From Gemmatimonadaceae bacterium (GTDB taxonomy: Bacteria > Gemmatimonadota > Gemmatimonadetes > Gemmatimonadales > Gemmatimonadaceae), in the NCBI GenBank assembly GCA_020851035.1, contig JADZDM010000007.1, positions 1 to 64,000 on the forward strand: a DNA stretch of 64,000 nt, written 5' to 3'. The notes beneath the pieces were generated by a model. It ran no database searches and was not told the origin of the DNA. It saw only the letters and a program-made list of their open reading frames with translations. Of the stretch, positions 52,180 to 60,790 are shown piece after piece (position 1 is the first letter of the stretch; the number at the start of each line of letters is the position of its first letter). A program made the translations under genes and the position numbers.

Positions 52180-53168
52180 CGCACCCTCCGCAACCGCGAG
52201 AGGAACACCGGCACGCCCACCAGCGCCGTGATCGCGCCGATCGGCAGCTCGATCGGCGCCCGCAGCGTGCGTGCCAGCAGGTCCGACAACAGCACGAGGG
52301 CCGCGCCGGCGAGCGCGGACGACACGATGAGCGGGCGGTGGCGCACGACGCCGAAGGCGCGCACGACATTCGGCACCACGAGCCCCACGAACCCGATCAA
52401 CCCGGCTGCAGACACGCTGGCAGCGGCAAGGAGCGCGCTCAGGAGGAAGACCTGCCGCGTGGCCGCGCCGACGTCGGCACCGAGTGCCGCAGCGGATTCC
52501 TCGCCGAGGGACAGGACATCCAGCACCCGTGCGCGTGCGACGAGCAGACCGACGCCGACGAGGACATAGGCCGCGAGCCAGGCCACGCGCGTCCACGAGG
52601 CATCGCCCAGGCTGCCGGCCATCCAGAACAGGGCGCCCCGCACCTTGTCCGGCGGCTGGTCCGCGAGCAGGACGAGGATCGCGGCGTTCGCGAAGGCGCC
52701 GATCACCACGCCCGCCATCAGCAGCGTGCGGGAGTCGCGCGCGCCTCCCGCCGCGCGGGCCAGCCCGAGCACCACCAGCACCGCCGCGATGGCGCCGGCG
52801 AAGGCCGCCAGCGGCAGCAGTGCCCCGTCAACCACGCCAAGGATCATCGCGACCACGCCGCCCAGTGCCGCGCCTCCGGACACACCCAGCAGGTACGGCT
52901 CGGCGAGCGGATTGCGGAGCGTGCCCTGCAACGCCGAGCCACTGCTGCCCAGCGCGCAGCCGACGAGGATGGCGAGGGCAACGCGTGGCAGCCGCAGCTC
53001 GCGCACGATGGTCACGGCGAGTGCATCGCCCTGCCCCGCCAGTGCATGCAGCGCCGCGCCGGGGTCCAGCGGCACCGCGCCGATCGCCAGGCTCGCGATC
53101 ACCAGCAGGACGAGTGCGATCACGGTTCCGGCCCAGAGCACCGCCGGCCGGCGGTGCGGTGCCGCCAT
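52176..53168 (-). CDS. FecCD-type (BtuC) ABC permease
   Basis: 330 residues with about ten membrane helices. Blocks typical of the family are LRLPRVALAILVGCALGSSGSALQG, NPLAEPYLLGVSGGAALGG and GLIGFVGLVVPNVVRA. It pairs with the ATPase at 51382 to import a metal-chelate or vitamin B12-like substrate. I see no cobalamin riboswitch within the 52 bp before the upstream gene's stop. The gene order permease-ATPase is followed by recO. Confidence 0.93.
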   Translation of the reverse strand: MAAPHRRPAVLWAGTVIALVLLVIASLAIGAVPLDPGAALHALAGQGDALAVTIVRELRLPRVALAILVGCALGSSGSALQGTLRNPLAEPYLLGVSGGAALGGVVAMILGVVDGALLPLAAFAGAIAAVLVVLGLARAAGGARDSRTLLMAGVVIGAFANAAILVLLADQPPDKVRGALFWMAGSLGDASWTRVAWLAAYVLVGVGLLVARARVLDVLSLGEESAAALGADVGAATRQVFLLSALLAAASVSAAGLIGFVGLVVPNVVRAFGVVRHRPLIVSSALAGAALVLLSDLLARTLRAPIELPIGAITALVGVPVFLSRLRRVR

Positions 53169-53220
53169 CGTCAGCGCCTGCCGGACGCGCCGGCACCGCC
53201 GCCCGCTGCCGCGCGGCCCA

Positions 53221-54477
53221 TCAGCGCGCCGCGTCGCGACTGATCAGCGCCTCGGTGAGCGCGCTCTTCAGCGACTGCCGGCGCTGGGCGTATTCCGCGC
53301 GCGCGGCGTCGTCCGGGTCGCGTGCGCGCTCGAACTTCGCATCGAGGTCGGCGATCTGGCGCGCGAGCCGTTCCGCCTCGCGATCGGCGGCCACCGCCGA
53401 CGCCACGCCCGGCGTGCGTGGTGCAGTGCGTCGCCCGAAGGCGCGCGCCAGCGACACCAGCATCGCGAGCGCGATGGCGGCCACCAGTGACAGCACGATC
53501 CGCGTCTTCTGCGCCTGCGCACTGCCGGGCAGCGTGATCTCCAGCACCCCCTCCGCCGGCACGTCATTGCCGAGGAAGCGTCGGAAGTTCCGGCCGTCGA
53601 GCGATGCCGGCGCCGTCTCGCTGGTGCGCGGCGCGGTGACGGTGGCCTGCGGATCCTCCGCCAGCACCTCGAGCACGCCGGTCGCGAACTGCACCGGCAC
53701 CTTGAGCGGGAAGGCGTCGGCGTCCACCGAGTACGAGAACGAGAGACGCTTGAGGCCGGGTGCGAACGGCATCTGCACCAGCACCTCGCCCTCGGAGAAC
53801 GTCACCGCATCGGCCGGCACGTCACCCTGCGCGACCTTGAAGTCCTGGGCGCCCTGCGGGATGCGCACGCGGAACGTCGGCGTCTTGTCGGAGCGGCCGA
53901 TCAGCGTGCGGCTCGAGTCGTTGGTGATCTCGAACACCTCGATCAGCGCGCGACGGGTGCCGCCGGTGCTGGCCGAGAGGATGATGTGGCGGCCGCGGAC
54001 CGTGAGCCGGATGCCCGACGAGGTGGTGTCGAAGACCTGGATCTCGGCATCGGGCCCGGAGACCTGCGGCTGCGACAGCCCCGAGGAGAAGTAGGCGATG
54101 CCGGCGTAGCTGGCCGAGACGAAGTAGATCGCGTCGGGGGCACCGGTCTGCCGGTAGGAGAAGCGGTACGCGCCGTCGCTGGTCGTGCGCATCGAGTCGA
54201 GGGGGCCGGCGCGGTCCTGCCCGACGCGATGGAGGGTGACCCACGTCCCGATGACCGGCTCGAAGGCCTCGGCACCGGGGCGGACCACGCGCCCCTCGAC
54301 GGTCCGGACGCCATTGGCGGCGCCCGCCGCCGCAGCGGTGTCGGCCGGCAGCGAATCCGCCGGAACGGCGGGCGGTGGCGCCTGGGCGCCCGCAGGCGCT
54401 GCCAGCAGCAGCAGCAGCGTCAGCACCGGTGCCAGCACGCTGCGCCACGGCCGGCCGTCAGGGCATGAACTTGCCAA
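53221..54477 (-). CDS. Envelope protein with carboxypeptidase-like and C-terminal anchor domains
   Basis: About 418 residues from TTG at 54477, where GGAAG precedes the codon; GTG at 54438 is the alternative. The signal peptide is LAPVLTLLLLLAAPAGAQA. An extracytoplasmic beta-rich part follows (EGRVVRPGAEAFEPVIGTWVTL, a carboxypeptidase-regulatory-like start, then further sandwich domains). Near the end there is a membrane helix (IVLSLVAAIALAMLVSLA) and a charged helical tail (AERLARQIADLDAKFERA). It overlaps the bifunctional nuclease gene by 20 bp. No named family is recognised, and a role in the cell envelope is inferred. Confidence 0.6.
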   Translation of the reverse strand: MASSCPDGRPWRSVLAPVLTLLLLLAAPAGAQAPPPAVPADSLPADTAAAAGAANGVRTVEGRVVRPGAEAFEPVIGTWVTLHRVGQDRAGPLDSMRTTSDGAYRFSYRQTGAPDAIYFVSASYAGIAYFSSGLSQPQVSGPDAEIQVFDTTSSGIRLTVRGRHIILSASTGGTRRALIEVFEITNDSSRTLIGRSDKTPTFRVRIPQGAQDFKVAQGDVPADAVTFSEGEVLVQMPFAPGLKRLSFSYSVDADAFPLKVPVQFATGVLEVLAEDPQATVTAPRTSETAPASLDGRNFRRFLGNDVPAEGVLEITLPGSAQAQKTRIVLSLVAAIALAMLVSLARAFGRRTAPRTPGVASAVAADREAERLARQIADLDAKFERARDPDDAARAEYAQRRQSLKSALTEALISRDAAR

Positions 54478-54979
54478 GATCTTCCGGTCGCAGTCGCTGA
54501 AGGTATGCCTTGAGTTCATCCGGGCTCATGTCCATGCCGGTGGATCGATCCCCACCGGGGATCGGCGGCGGTACGATGGACTGCTCGTCGCCGTCGTGCA
54601 CGATGAGCAGGTCGTCTGCGGCAAAGATGGCGGCACCGGTGCGCAAGGCAATGGCGACCGAGTCGCTCGGCCGGGCATCGATCGAGATGATCGACTCACC
54701 ATGCTGGAGCTGGAGCTCCGCGAAGTACGTCCCGTGCTCCACGCGGCTGATGACGACGCGCCGCACGGTGGCGCCGAGGCCGAGGATGACCTGCTTGATG
54801 AGGTCGTGGGTGAGCGGCCGGTCGCGGGTCACCGACTGCAGTTCCATGACGATGGCTTCCGCCTCGGGCTGCCCGATCCAGATCGGCAGCACGCGGGTGC
54901 CGTGCAGCTCGCGCAGCACCAGCACGTACGTGCTGGCGACGCTGTCCACACCCAGTCGCGCGACCCGCATCTCGATCAT
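54458..54979 (-). CDS. Bifunctional nuclease family protein (DUF151)
   Basis: 173 residues. The DUF151 pattern is complete: LRELHGTRVLPIWIGQPEAEAI, TRDRPLTHDLIKQVILGLGA, GTYFAELQLQHGESIISIDARPSDSVAIALRTGAAIFA. The C-terminal tail has a short helical motif (DELKAYLQRLRPEDLGKF), as in UvrB/UvrC-linked versions. Plant and Arabidopsis BFN proteins have RNase and DNase activity, while the bacterial ones are less well defined. The gene overlaps the start of the envelope protein gene (53221) and follows metK after 92 bp containing a terminator. Confidence 0.9.
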   Translation of the reverse strand: MIEMRVARLGVDSVASTYVLVLRELHGTRVLPIWIGQPEAEAIVMELQSVTRDRPLTHDLIKQVILGLGATVRRVVISRVEHGTYFAELQLQHGESIISIDARPSDSVAIALRTGAAIFAADDLLIVHDGDEQSIVPPPIPGGDRSTGMDMSPDELKAYLQRLRPEDLGKFMP

Positions 54980-55013
54980 GCCCGGAAGCTACTGGGACGG
55001 GGTCACACGGGAA

Positions 55014-55053
55014 CAGCCCACGCGCCGCACCGGGTGGTGCCACGCGTGGGCTG
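55014..55053 (-). terminator. Terminator after metK
   Basis: CAGCCCACGCG (55014-55024) pairs with CGCGTGGGCTG (55043-55053), with an inner CACC/GGTG pair. On the minus strand it is followed by TTCCC. It lies about 20 bp after the metK stop. Confidence 0.7.
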
Positions 55054-55071
55054 TCCGGACTGCACCTCAGA

Positions 55072-56265
55072 TCAGATCGCGGCCTTGAGGTCCCGGGCGC
55101 GGTTCGTCCGCTCCCAGGTGAACGTGTTGTACAGGCGGGACGGCTTGCCGGTCGTCACGTCCACGTGGCGCACCTGCGACGGCGTGCGGCCGAAGTGGCC
55201 GTACGCGGTGGTGGCCGAATAGATCGGCTTGCGCAGGTCGAGCGACGTGATGATGCCCTTCGGCGTGAGGTCGAAGACCTCGCGGACGGCGCGCGTGATC
55301 TCGGCATCCGGCACGACACCCGTGCCGAAGGTCTCGACGCGGATCGACACCGGCTCGACGACACCGATGGCGTATGCCACCTGAACTTCGCAGCGGCGGG
55401 CGAGGCCAGCCTTGACGATGTTCTTCGCCACCCAGCGCGCGGCGTAGCAGGCGCTGCGATCGACCTTCGACGGATCCTTGCCGCTGAAGGCGCCGCCACC
55501 GTGACGGCCCATGCCGCCGTAGGTGTCGACGATGATCTTGCGGCCGGTGAGGCCGCAGTCACCCTGCGGGCCGCCGATCACGAAGTTGCCGGTCGGGTTG
55601 ATGTGGAACGTGATCTTCTTCTGCGCCAGCTCGGCGGGCAGGCAGGGCATGATGACCTGCTCGATGACCGTGTCGCGGATCGTGCGCTGCGACACATCCG
55701 GGGCATGCTGCGTGGAGACGACGACCGTGTCGACGGCGATCGGGCGGCCCTTGTCGTCGTAGGCGACGGTGACCTGACTCTTCGCGTCGGGGCGCAGCCA
55801 CTTGATCGCCTTCGACTTGCGGAGCTCGGCCAGGCGGGCGGTGATGCGGTGCGCGAGCGTGATCGGCATCGGCATCAGCTCGTCGGTCTCGTCCGTGGCG
55901 TAGCCGAACATCATGCCCTGGTCGCCGGCACCGCCGGTGTCGACGCCCTGCGAGATGTCGGGCGACTGCTTGTCGATCGTGCTCATCACGGCGCAGGTGC
56001 GGCCGTCGATGCCGAACTCCGGATCGTCGTAGCCGATGGCGTTGATGGTGCGACGCACGAGCGACGGGATGTCGACCCACGCCGACGTGGTGATCTCGCC
56101 GGCGACGACCGCCAGGCCAGTGGTCACCAGCGTCTCGCAGGCGACGCGCGCCTTCTCATCCTTGGCCAGGATGGCGTCGAGCACGGCATCGGAGATGGCG
56201 TCGGCCACCTTGTCGGGATGCCCCTCGGTAACCGACTCGGAAGTGAAAAGATTGCGTTCAGCCAC
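55072..56265 (-). CDS. metK: S-adenosylmethionine synthetase
   Basis: 397 residues from the first Met ([19 protein letters not shown]). Signature blocks are [15 protein letters not shown], the phosphate-binding [18 protein letters not shown], and the closing [16 protein letters not shown]. The enzyme makes SAM from ATP and methionine. The 41 bp upstream to ptsI has no room for a SAM riboswitch, and I see none. Nothing in the sequence shows methionine regulation. Confidence 0.97.
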   Translation of the reverse strand: MAERNLFTSESVTEGHPDKVADAISDAVLDAILAKDEKARVACETLVTTGLAVVAGEITTSAWVDIPSLVRRTINAIGYDDPEFGIDGRTCAVMSTIDKQSPDISQGVDTGGAGDQGMMFGYATDETDELMPMPITLAHRITARLAELRKSKAIKWLRPDAKSQVTVAYDDKGRPIAVDTVVVSTQHAPDVSQRTIRDTVIEQVIMPCLPAELAQKKITFHINPTGNFVIGGPQGDCGLTGRKIIVDTYGGMGRHGGGAFSGKDPSKVDRSACYAARWVAKNIVKAGLARRCEVQVAYAIGVVEPVSIRVETFGTGVVPDAEITRAVREVFDLTPKGIITSLDLRKPIYSATTAYGHFGRTPSQVRHVDVTTGKPSRLYNTFTWERTNRARDLKAAI

Positions 56266-56306
56266 GGCCCTTTGGGTTCAAGAAGGTATAAGGAAATGTT
56301 TATATG

Positions 56307-58106
56307 TCAGACGGCGTATCCCAAAATATCCCCGCTGTCCGACGCGAGCAACCCGAGTTCGACCGGCGACAGGTCAAAAGCAGCGGCCTGGAGCAGGCGC
56401 CGGACGATCCGCTCGGCCTCCGCGGCCGTCGAACTGTTCAGCGCCGCCTCGGCCGCATCCCGGGCGGATTCGGCCGATACACTCCGGAGCATCCGCTTCA
56501 TCAACGGCACCGCCCGAGGGGCAACACTGAGATGACGAATACCCAGCCCAACTAGCACAAATGCGGTCAGGGGGTGGGAGCCCATCTCCCCGCAGACCGC
56601 CACTTCCAGCCCCCGGCGCCGCCCCGCGTCCACCGTCTGCCGGATCAGCCGCAGCACCGCCGGGTGCAGCGGGGTGAAGCGGGCCGCCAGGTTCACGTTC
56701 CCCCGGTCCACCGCCAGGGTGTACTGCACCAGGTCGTTCGTCCCGATGCTGAAGAAGTCTGCATCGTTGACGAAGGTGTCGGCGGCCACCGCCGCCGCCG
56801 GCGTCTCGATCATCACCCCCACCTGGACCCGGTCGCGGAAGACGGCGCCGCGCTCGTTCAGCGTCCGGGCGGCCTCGGCGATGAGGGCCCGGGTCCGGCG
56901 GACCTCGTCCACGCTGACCACCAGCGGGAGCAGTATCCGCACGTCGCCGTGCGCGGCCGCCCGCAGCAGCGCCCGGAGCTGGACGAGGAAGAGGTCGGGC
57001 TGGTCCAGGCACATCCGGATCGCGCGCCAGCCGAGGAAGGGGTTGGCCTCACTGGGGAAGCCTCCCACCGGGAGCTTGTCCCCGCCGATGTCGAAGGTGC
57101 GGATCACCACCGGCTTGCCGGCGAATGCGTCCACCACCCGGCGATAGGCGCGGTACTGCTCGTCCTCGTCCGGCATCGCGGTGCGTCCCAGCACCACGAA
57201 CTCCGTGCGCATGAGCCCCACGCCATCGGCGCCACTGCGGGCGGCCAGGTCGGACTCCTCCGGCAGGTCGACGTTCGCGCGGAGGTAGATCCGTTCGCCG
57301 CCGCGCAGCTGCGCCGGCACGTTGGCCTGCGAGCGCAGGCTCTCCTCGAGGAGCGCCGCCTGCTCCGCACGCAGGCGCGCCTGCGCGATCTCCTCGTCGG
57401 TCGGGTTGACGATCAGCACGCCGGTGGTGCCGTCGAGGACGACGCGATCGGTGCCCTTCAGGCGTGACGTCGCGTCGCGCAACCCGACCACGGCCGGCAG
57501 CCCGAGCGACCGCGCCAGGATCGCCACGTGGCTGGTGCTGGTACCCTCGTCGGTGGCGAGCGCGGCGATCGCCTCGCGATCGAGCTGCACGGTCAGCGAC
57601 GGCGTGAGGTCGTGCGTGACGAGCACCGCGTTGCTGCCCTTCGGCAGGTCCACCGGATCGGTGTCCGGCAGCGACAGCAGGATGCCGAGCACGCGGATGT
57701 GCAGGTCCATCAGGTCGCCGACGCGCTCGCGCAGCATCGGGGCCTGCGCCCGCCCGAAGCGCCGGCGCCACTCCAGCATCACGAGGTCGAAGGCATGCTC
57801 CGCGGCCCGGCGCTCGAGGATGAAGCCCTCGACCTCCGAGTTCAGCGCGCGGTCGTCGAGCATCGAGATCTGCACCTCGAAGATCATCGACTCCTCGGCG
57901 CCCGCATGGTGCGCGGCGCGGTCGCGCACGTGGCGCAGCCGGTCCTGCGCGCGCGACACGGCATCGCGGAAGCGGGTCAGTTCATGCGGGACCTCGGCCT
58001 CGGTGACGGTGCGCGCCGGCACGTCAGGCACTTCCCAGCGCAGCAGGTGCACCGGTCCGGCGATGATGCCCGGCGAGGCGGGCAACCCGCGCAGCATGCG
58101 TTCCAT
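56307..58106 (-). CDS. ptsI: Phosphoenolpyruvate-protein phosphotransferase (PTS enzyme I)
   Basis: 599 residues from ATG at 58106, which shares a base with the HPr stop. The first domain carries the phosphorylated histidine in GTSTSHVAILARSLG (H193) and the PEP domain has FLGWRAIRMCL and VAVCGEMGSHPLTA. Enzyme I takes the phosphoryl group from PEP and passes it to HPr. It sits at the end of the EIIA-EIIB-EIIC-EIID-HPr-EI run and completes the PTS in the window. Confidence 0.95.
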   Translation of the reverse strand: MERMLRGLPASPGIIAGPVHLLRWEVPDVPARTVTEAEVPHELTRFRDAVSRAQDRLRHVRDRAAHHAGAEESMIFEVQISMLDDRALNSEVEGFILERRAAEHAFDLVMLEWRRRFGRAQAPMLRERVGDLMDLHIRVLGILLSLPDTDPVDLPKGSNAVLVTHDLTPSLTVQLDREAIAALATDEGTSTSHVAILARSLGLPAVVGLRDATSRLKGTDRVVLDGTTGVLIVNPTDEEIAQARLRAEQAALLEESLRSQANVPAQLRGGERIYLRANVDLPEESDLAARSGADGVGLMRTEFVVLGRTAMPDEDEQYRAYRRVVDAFAGKPVVIRTFDIGGDKLPVGGFPSEANPFLGWRAIRMCLDQPDLFLVQLRALLRAAAHGDVRILLPLVVSVDEVRRTRALIAEAARTLNERGAVFRDRVQVGVMIETPAAAVAADTFVNDADFFSIGTNDLVQYTLAVDRGNVNLAARFTPLHPAVLRLIRQTVDAGRRRGLEVAVCGEMGSHPLTAFVLVGLGIRHLSVAPRAVPLMKRMLRSVSAESARDAAEAALNSSTAAEAERIVRRLLQAAAFDLSPVELGLLASDSGDILGYAV

Positions 58107-58372
58107 CAGTGTTCCCCGAAGCGTCCAGCCACCAGGGCCGACAGCGCCTCGAGCGCGGCATCCGCATCCGCGCCATCGGCGCGGATGGTGATGCAGGCCC
58201 CGCACTCCGCCGCGAGCATCATGACACCCATGATGCTCTTGCCGTTCACCTCGACATCATCGCGCACGATGGTGATCGCCGACTGGAACCGGGCCGCGGT
58301 CTTCACGACCTCGGCCGCCGGCCTGGCGTGCAACCCGTTGCGATTCAGGATCTCGACTGTGCGCTCAGGCAT
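58106..58372 (-). CDS. ptsH: HPr phosphocarrier protein
   Basis: 88 residues. His15 in NGLHARPAA is the phosphorylation site for enzyme I, and Ser46 in NGKSIMGVMML is the site used by HPr kinase. Both are present, and hprK is encoded in the same run. The start overlaps the EIID stop by 8 bp. Ser46 phosphorylation would tune carbon use or growth control. Confidence 0.96.
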   Translation of the reverse strand: MPERTVEILNRNGLHARPAAEVVKTAARFQSAITIVRDDVEVNGKSIMGVMMLAAECGACITIRADGADADAALEALSALVAGRFGEH

Positions 58373-59165
58373 GACGGAGAAGGAAGAGGACAAGCGCCGC
58401 GAACCCGGCGACGAGGGCAAGGCGCCATCCTTCGACGCGACCGTGGAACAACACCAGCGTGCCAGCCCCGGCCGCGGCCGTGGCGAACGTGATCCCGGAA
58501 CGGGCGAGCCCGCCGCCGTCGACGAGACGCATGATCGTGAGCGGCACGGCGACCCCGGCGAGGAAGGTGCCGGCGCGCGCCAGCCACACCGGCCCCTCGC
58601 GCAGGATGGGGTGGCCCAGCGCACTCGCCACCGACAGGCCCTTCTCCCAGCCCATCTGCAGGCCCCACAGCCGCAGTGCCACGTGCCCCGCATTGTACAA
58701 CAGGAGGAAGAGCAGCACGCAGGCGAGGGTCGGCGCACCGAGGCCGAACAGTGCCAGCGCAGCGAAGGAACAGGTCGGCAGCAGACCGACCCACACGAGT
58801 CGGTCCCCGACGCTGCCCAGCGGTCCGCAGAGCGCCGTGCGGAATCGCTCGATGCGCGCGGCCGGCTGCCCCTCGAGCTCGGCCCGTGCGAGCGCCCCGA
58901 CGGCGAAGCTGCTCAGGTACGGATGCGCGTTGAAGTACTGGCTCTGCCGTGCCAGCGCCGCGCGGTACTCCGCCCCGCCCTGCCCGCCAGGCAACAACCG
59001 CAGCGCCGGCTCGACACAGAAGCCGATCCCGTTGCCGATCAGGATCTCGTAGTTCCACGAGGCCTGCACGGCGAAGAGGCGGCTGGCGATCACCGCGCGC
59101 GTGACGAGCGGCAGTGTGGGCGCCTGCGTCGCCGTGGTGGGCACCGGGGTCACGGCGCTGCTCAT
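58365..59165 (-). CDS. PTS mannose/sorbose-type transporter subunit IID
   Basis: 266 residues from ATG at 59165, overlapping the EIIC stop (ATGA). Typical blocks are QASWNYEILIGNGIGFCVEP near the start, AHPYLSSFAVGALARAELEG, and GDRLVWVGLLP. Hydrophobic helices fill the second half. With IIC it forms the membrane channel of a mannose-type permease. The sugar is unknown. Confidence 0.9.
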   Translation of the reverse strand: MSSAVTPVPTTATQAPTLPLVTRAVIASRLFAVQASWNYEILIGNGIGFCVEPALRLLPGGQGGAEYRAALARQSQYFNAHPYLSSFAVGALARAELEGQPAARIERFRTALCGPLGSVGDRLVWVGLLPTCSFAALALFGLGAPTLACVLLFLLLYNAGHVALRLWGLQMGWEKGLSVASALGHPILREGPVWLARAGTFLAGVAVPLTIMRLVDGGGLARSGITFATAAAGAGTLVLFHGRVEGWRLALVAGFAALVLFLLRHA

Positions 59166-59854
59166 GGTGTCAGGGCGATCACGAGCCCCACACCGAGCAC
59201 CAGCCCGGCGATGCCGAACCAGCGGGTGCCAGCCGTGGAGTGGAACATCTTCCACGCGGCCCCCGCCGCGACGGCACCGCCGAGCGCCGCCAGCATCGGC
59301 ATGGCGTAGGGCGCGAGCGGCGCGGGCTGGACGGCGATCCAGCGGACGCCGGGCAACGCGATGCTGGCGGCGCCGAGGGCAATCAGGCCGGCACGCGCGA
59401 GGTCGGCGGTCGCGCCGGCCACCTGCAGGCCCGCCACGGTCCGCGCCGAGCCGCGCGCGAGCGCCTCGAGGCGCCGCCGCGCGAGGCGTGCGTTGAGGTG
59501 GCGCAGCTGCACCATCGACCAGCCGCCGACGTAGGCCGTGAGCAGGCCGAAGGGCACGGCGAAGAGCAGCGCCATCGGCATGCCGCCCACCGAGGCGCCG
59601 ACCGCCGCCGCCGCACCGGCCACCGGTGACGACGAGCCCCATTCGGGATAGCGCGACGCGCCGAACGGCAGCGTTTCGTGTGCGAAGAGCTCGAGCAGCA
59701 CCCCGCAGATCATGCCGACTCCTGCGTCGCCCATGAACGCGCCGCCGAGCGTGGCCGCCACGATCGGGCGCGAGAGCTGCGCCTGCGGGAAGCTCACGAC
59801 ATCCAGCCCGAGGATGGCGCCGAGCATGCCCAGCACGAGCACGTCCACGATCAC
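59162..59854 (-). CDS. PTS mannose/sorbose-type transporter subunit IIC
   Basis: 230 residues and about seven membrane helices (GVGMICGVLLELFAHETLPFGA, GGMPMALLFAVPFGLLTAYVGGW, GTRWFGIAGLVLGVGLVI). It is shorter than the ~260 residues of enteric IIC (ManY) and lacks some loop length. It pairs with IID and is overlapped by 4 bp with the IIB gene start-stop. It should conduct the sugar as the sugar-binding membrane subunit. Confidence 0.87.
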   Translation of the reverse strand: MIVDVLVLGMLGAILGLDVVSFPQAQLSRPIVAATLGGAFMGDAGVGMICGVLLELFAHETLPFGASRYPEWGSSSPVAGAAAAVGASVGGMPMALLFAVPFGLLTAYVGGWSMVQLRHLNARLARRRLEALARGSARTVAGLQVAGATADLARAGLIALGAASIALPGVRWIAVQPAPLAPYAMPMLAALGGAVAAGAAWKMFHSTAGTRWFGIAGLVLGVGLVIALTP

Positions 59855-60342
59855 GTGGTGGCCTCACCCGTCAGGATCTGCTCGAGCGGCACGACGCGCG
59901 CCGCGGGCAGGTCCTGTGCCGATATCTCGACGCCGCTGTCCGCCATGGCCCGGAGCTCCGATTCCTCGGCCGCAGTCAGGAACACGTAGCGCAACCGCTG
60001 CGTGCGGCCGGCACGGTGGTGCACGCCGCCGAGGTTCACGCGGCGCATGGCAGGGATCGCGGCACACAGGCGCGCCATGGTGTCGATGTCGCCGGTGAGC
60101 AGCATGCCCGGCTTCGGGTCAGCGGCGAACGCCGGGTATCGCTCGACGGCCTGCGCCACGCTCACGAATTCCACGCGCATGTCCGGCGGGACGCCCATGC
60201 GGTAGAGCTCCTGCTCCCATTCGCTGGCAGCGACCTCGTCGTCCACCAGCACCAGGAACCGCAGCTCCAGCGGCTGTCCCCAGCCCACGACCACCTGGCC
60301 GTGGATGAGGCGATCGTCTATGCGGTGCAGCTCAATCGGCAC
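59851..60342 (-). CDS. PTS mannose/sorbose-type subunit IIB
   Basis: 163 residues. The phosphoryl-accepting histidine is H14 in IDDRLIHGQVVVGWG, as in the ManX IIB domain. It takes the phosphoryl group from IIA and gives it to the sugar in the membrane complex. It stands as a separate protein rather than fused to IIA. It overlaps the IIA gene by 11 bp. Confidence 0.93.
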   Translation of the reverse strand: MPIELHRIDDRLIHGQVVVGWGQPLELRFLVLVDDEVAASEWEQELYRMGVPPDMRVEFVSVAQAVERYPAFAADPKPGMLLTGDIDTMARLCAAIPAMRRVNLGGVHHRAGRTQRLRYVFLTAAEESELRAMADSGVEISAQDLPAARVVPLEQILTGEATT

Positions 60343-60733
60343 GGGGGGTGCCTCGGGTGACGATCATGGCCGCCCGCCCCTTCTCGACGGCCGCATCGGC
60401 GGCGTGCGGTGCATCGGCGGCGGCAAAGGCATAGTCGATCAGCACCGGGAGGCTCACGCCCGTGACCACGGTCACCTGGGGGTGATCGCGCTGCGCGCGA
60501 CGCGCCGCCATGGTGGTGGAACCCGCGGGGAGGTCGGAGAAGATCACGGTCACGCCATCGGCGATCGCGGCGCGCACGAGGTCCTCCATGGCGCGGGTGT
60601 CGAGGCCGTAGTTGCTCACGGTGCGAAAGAGGTCGGCGCGTCCGGTGATGGCCGTCACCGCCGACACCAGTCCGGCGGCAAAGTCCTTGTGGCCGATCAC
60701 GAGCGCCGTCGCCCGTCCCTCGGTGTCAGTCAT
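60332..60733 (-). CDS. PTS mannose-type subunit IIA
   Basis: 133 residues. The phosphorylated histidine is H15 in LVIGHKDFAAGLVS, and a conserved FSDLPAGSTTMAARR block forms the dimer face. It accepts the phosphoryl group from HPr. The gene is separated from hprK by 57 bp and is the first of the PTS subunit genes. It may also have a regulatory role, because EIIA-Man proteins often do. Confidence 0.93.
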   Translation of the reverse strand: MTDTEGRATALVIGHKDFAAGLVSAVTAITGRADLFRTVSNYGLDTRAMEDLVRAAIADGVTVIFSDLPAGSTTMAARRAQRDHPQVTVVTGVSLPVLIDYAFAAADAPHAADAAVEKGRAAMIVTRGTPRAD

Positions 60734-60790
60734 GCCCGGCAGTCCCCACGGTGGTTGCCCCTCCCGGGAGCGAGCCGCGCAGTTGCCGCG

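Noticed and set aside
56266-56306. SAM riboswitch before metK
   Set aside because: Only 41 bp separate metK from the ptsI stop, and no stem pattern of SAM-I or related classes is visible.
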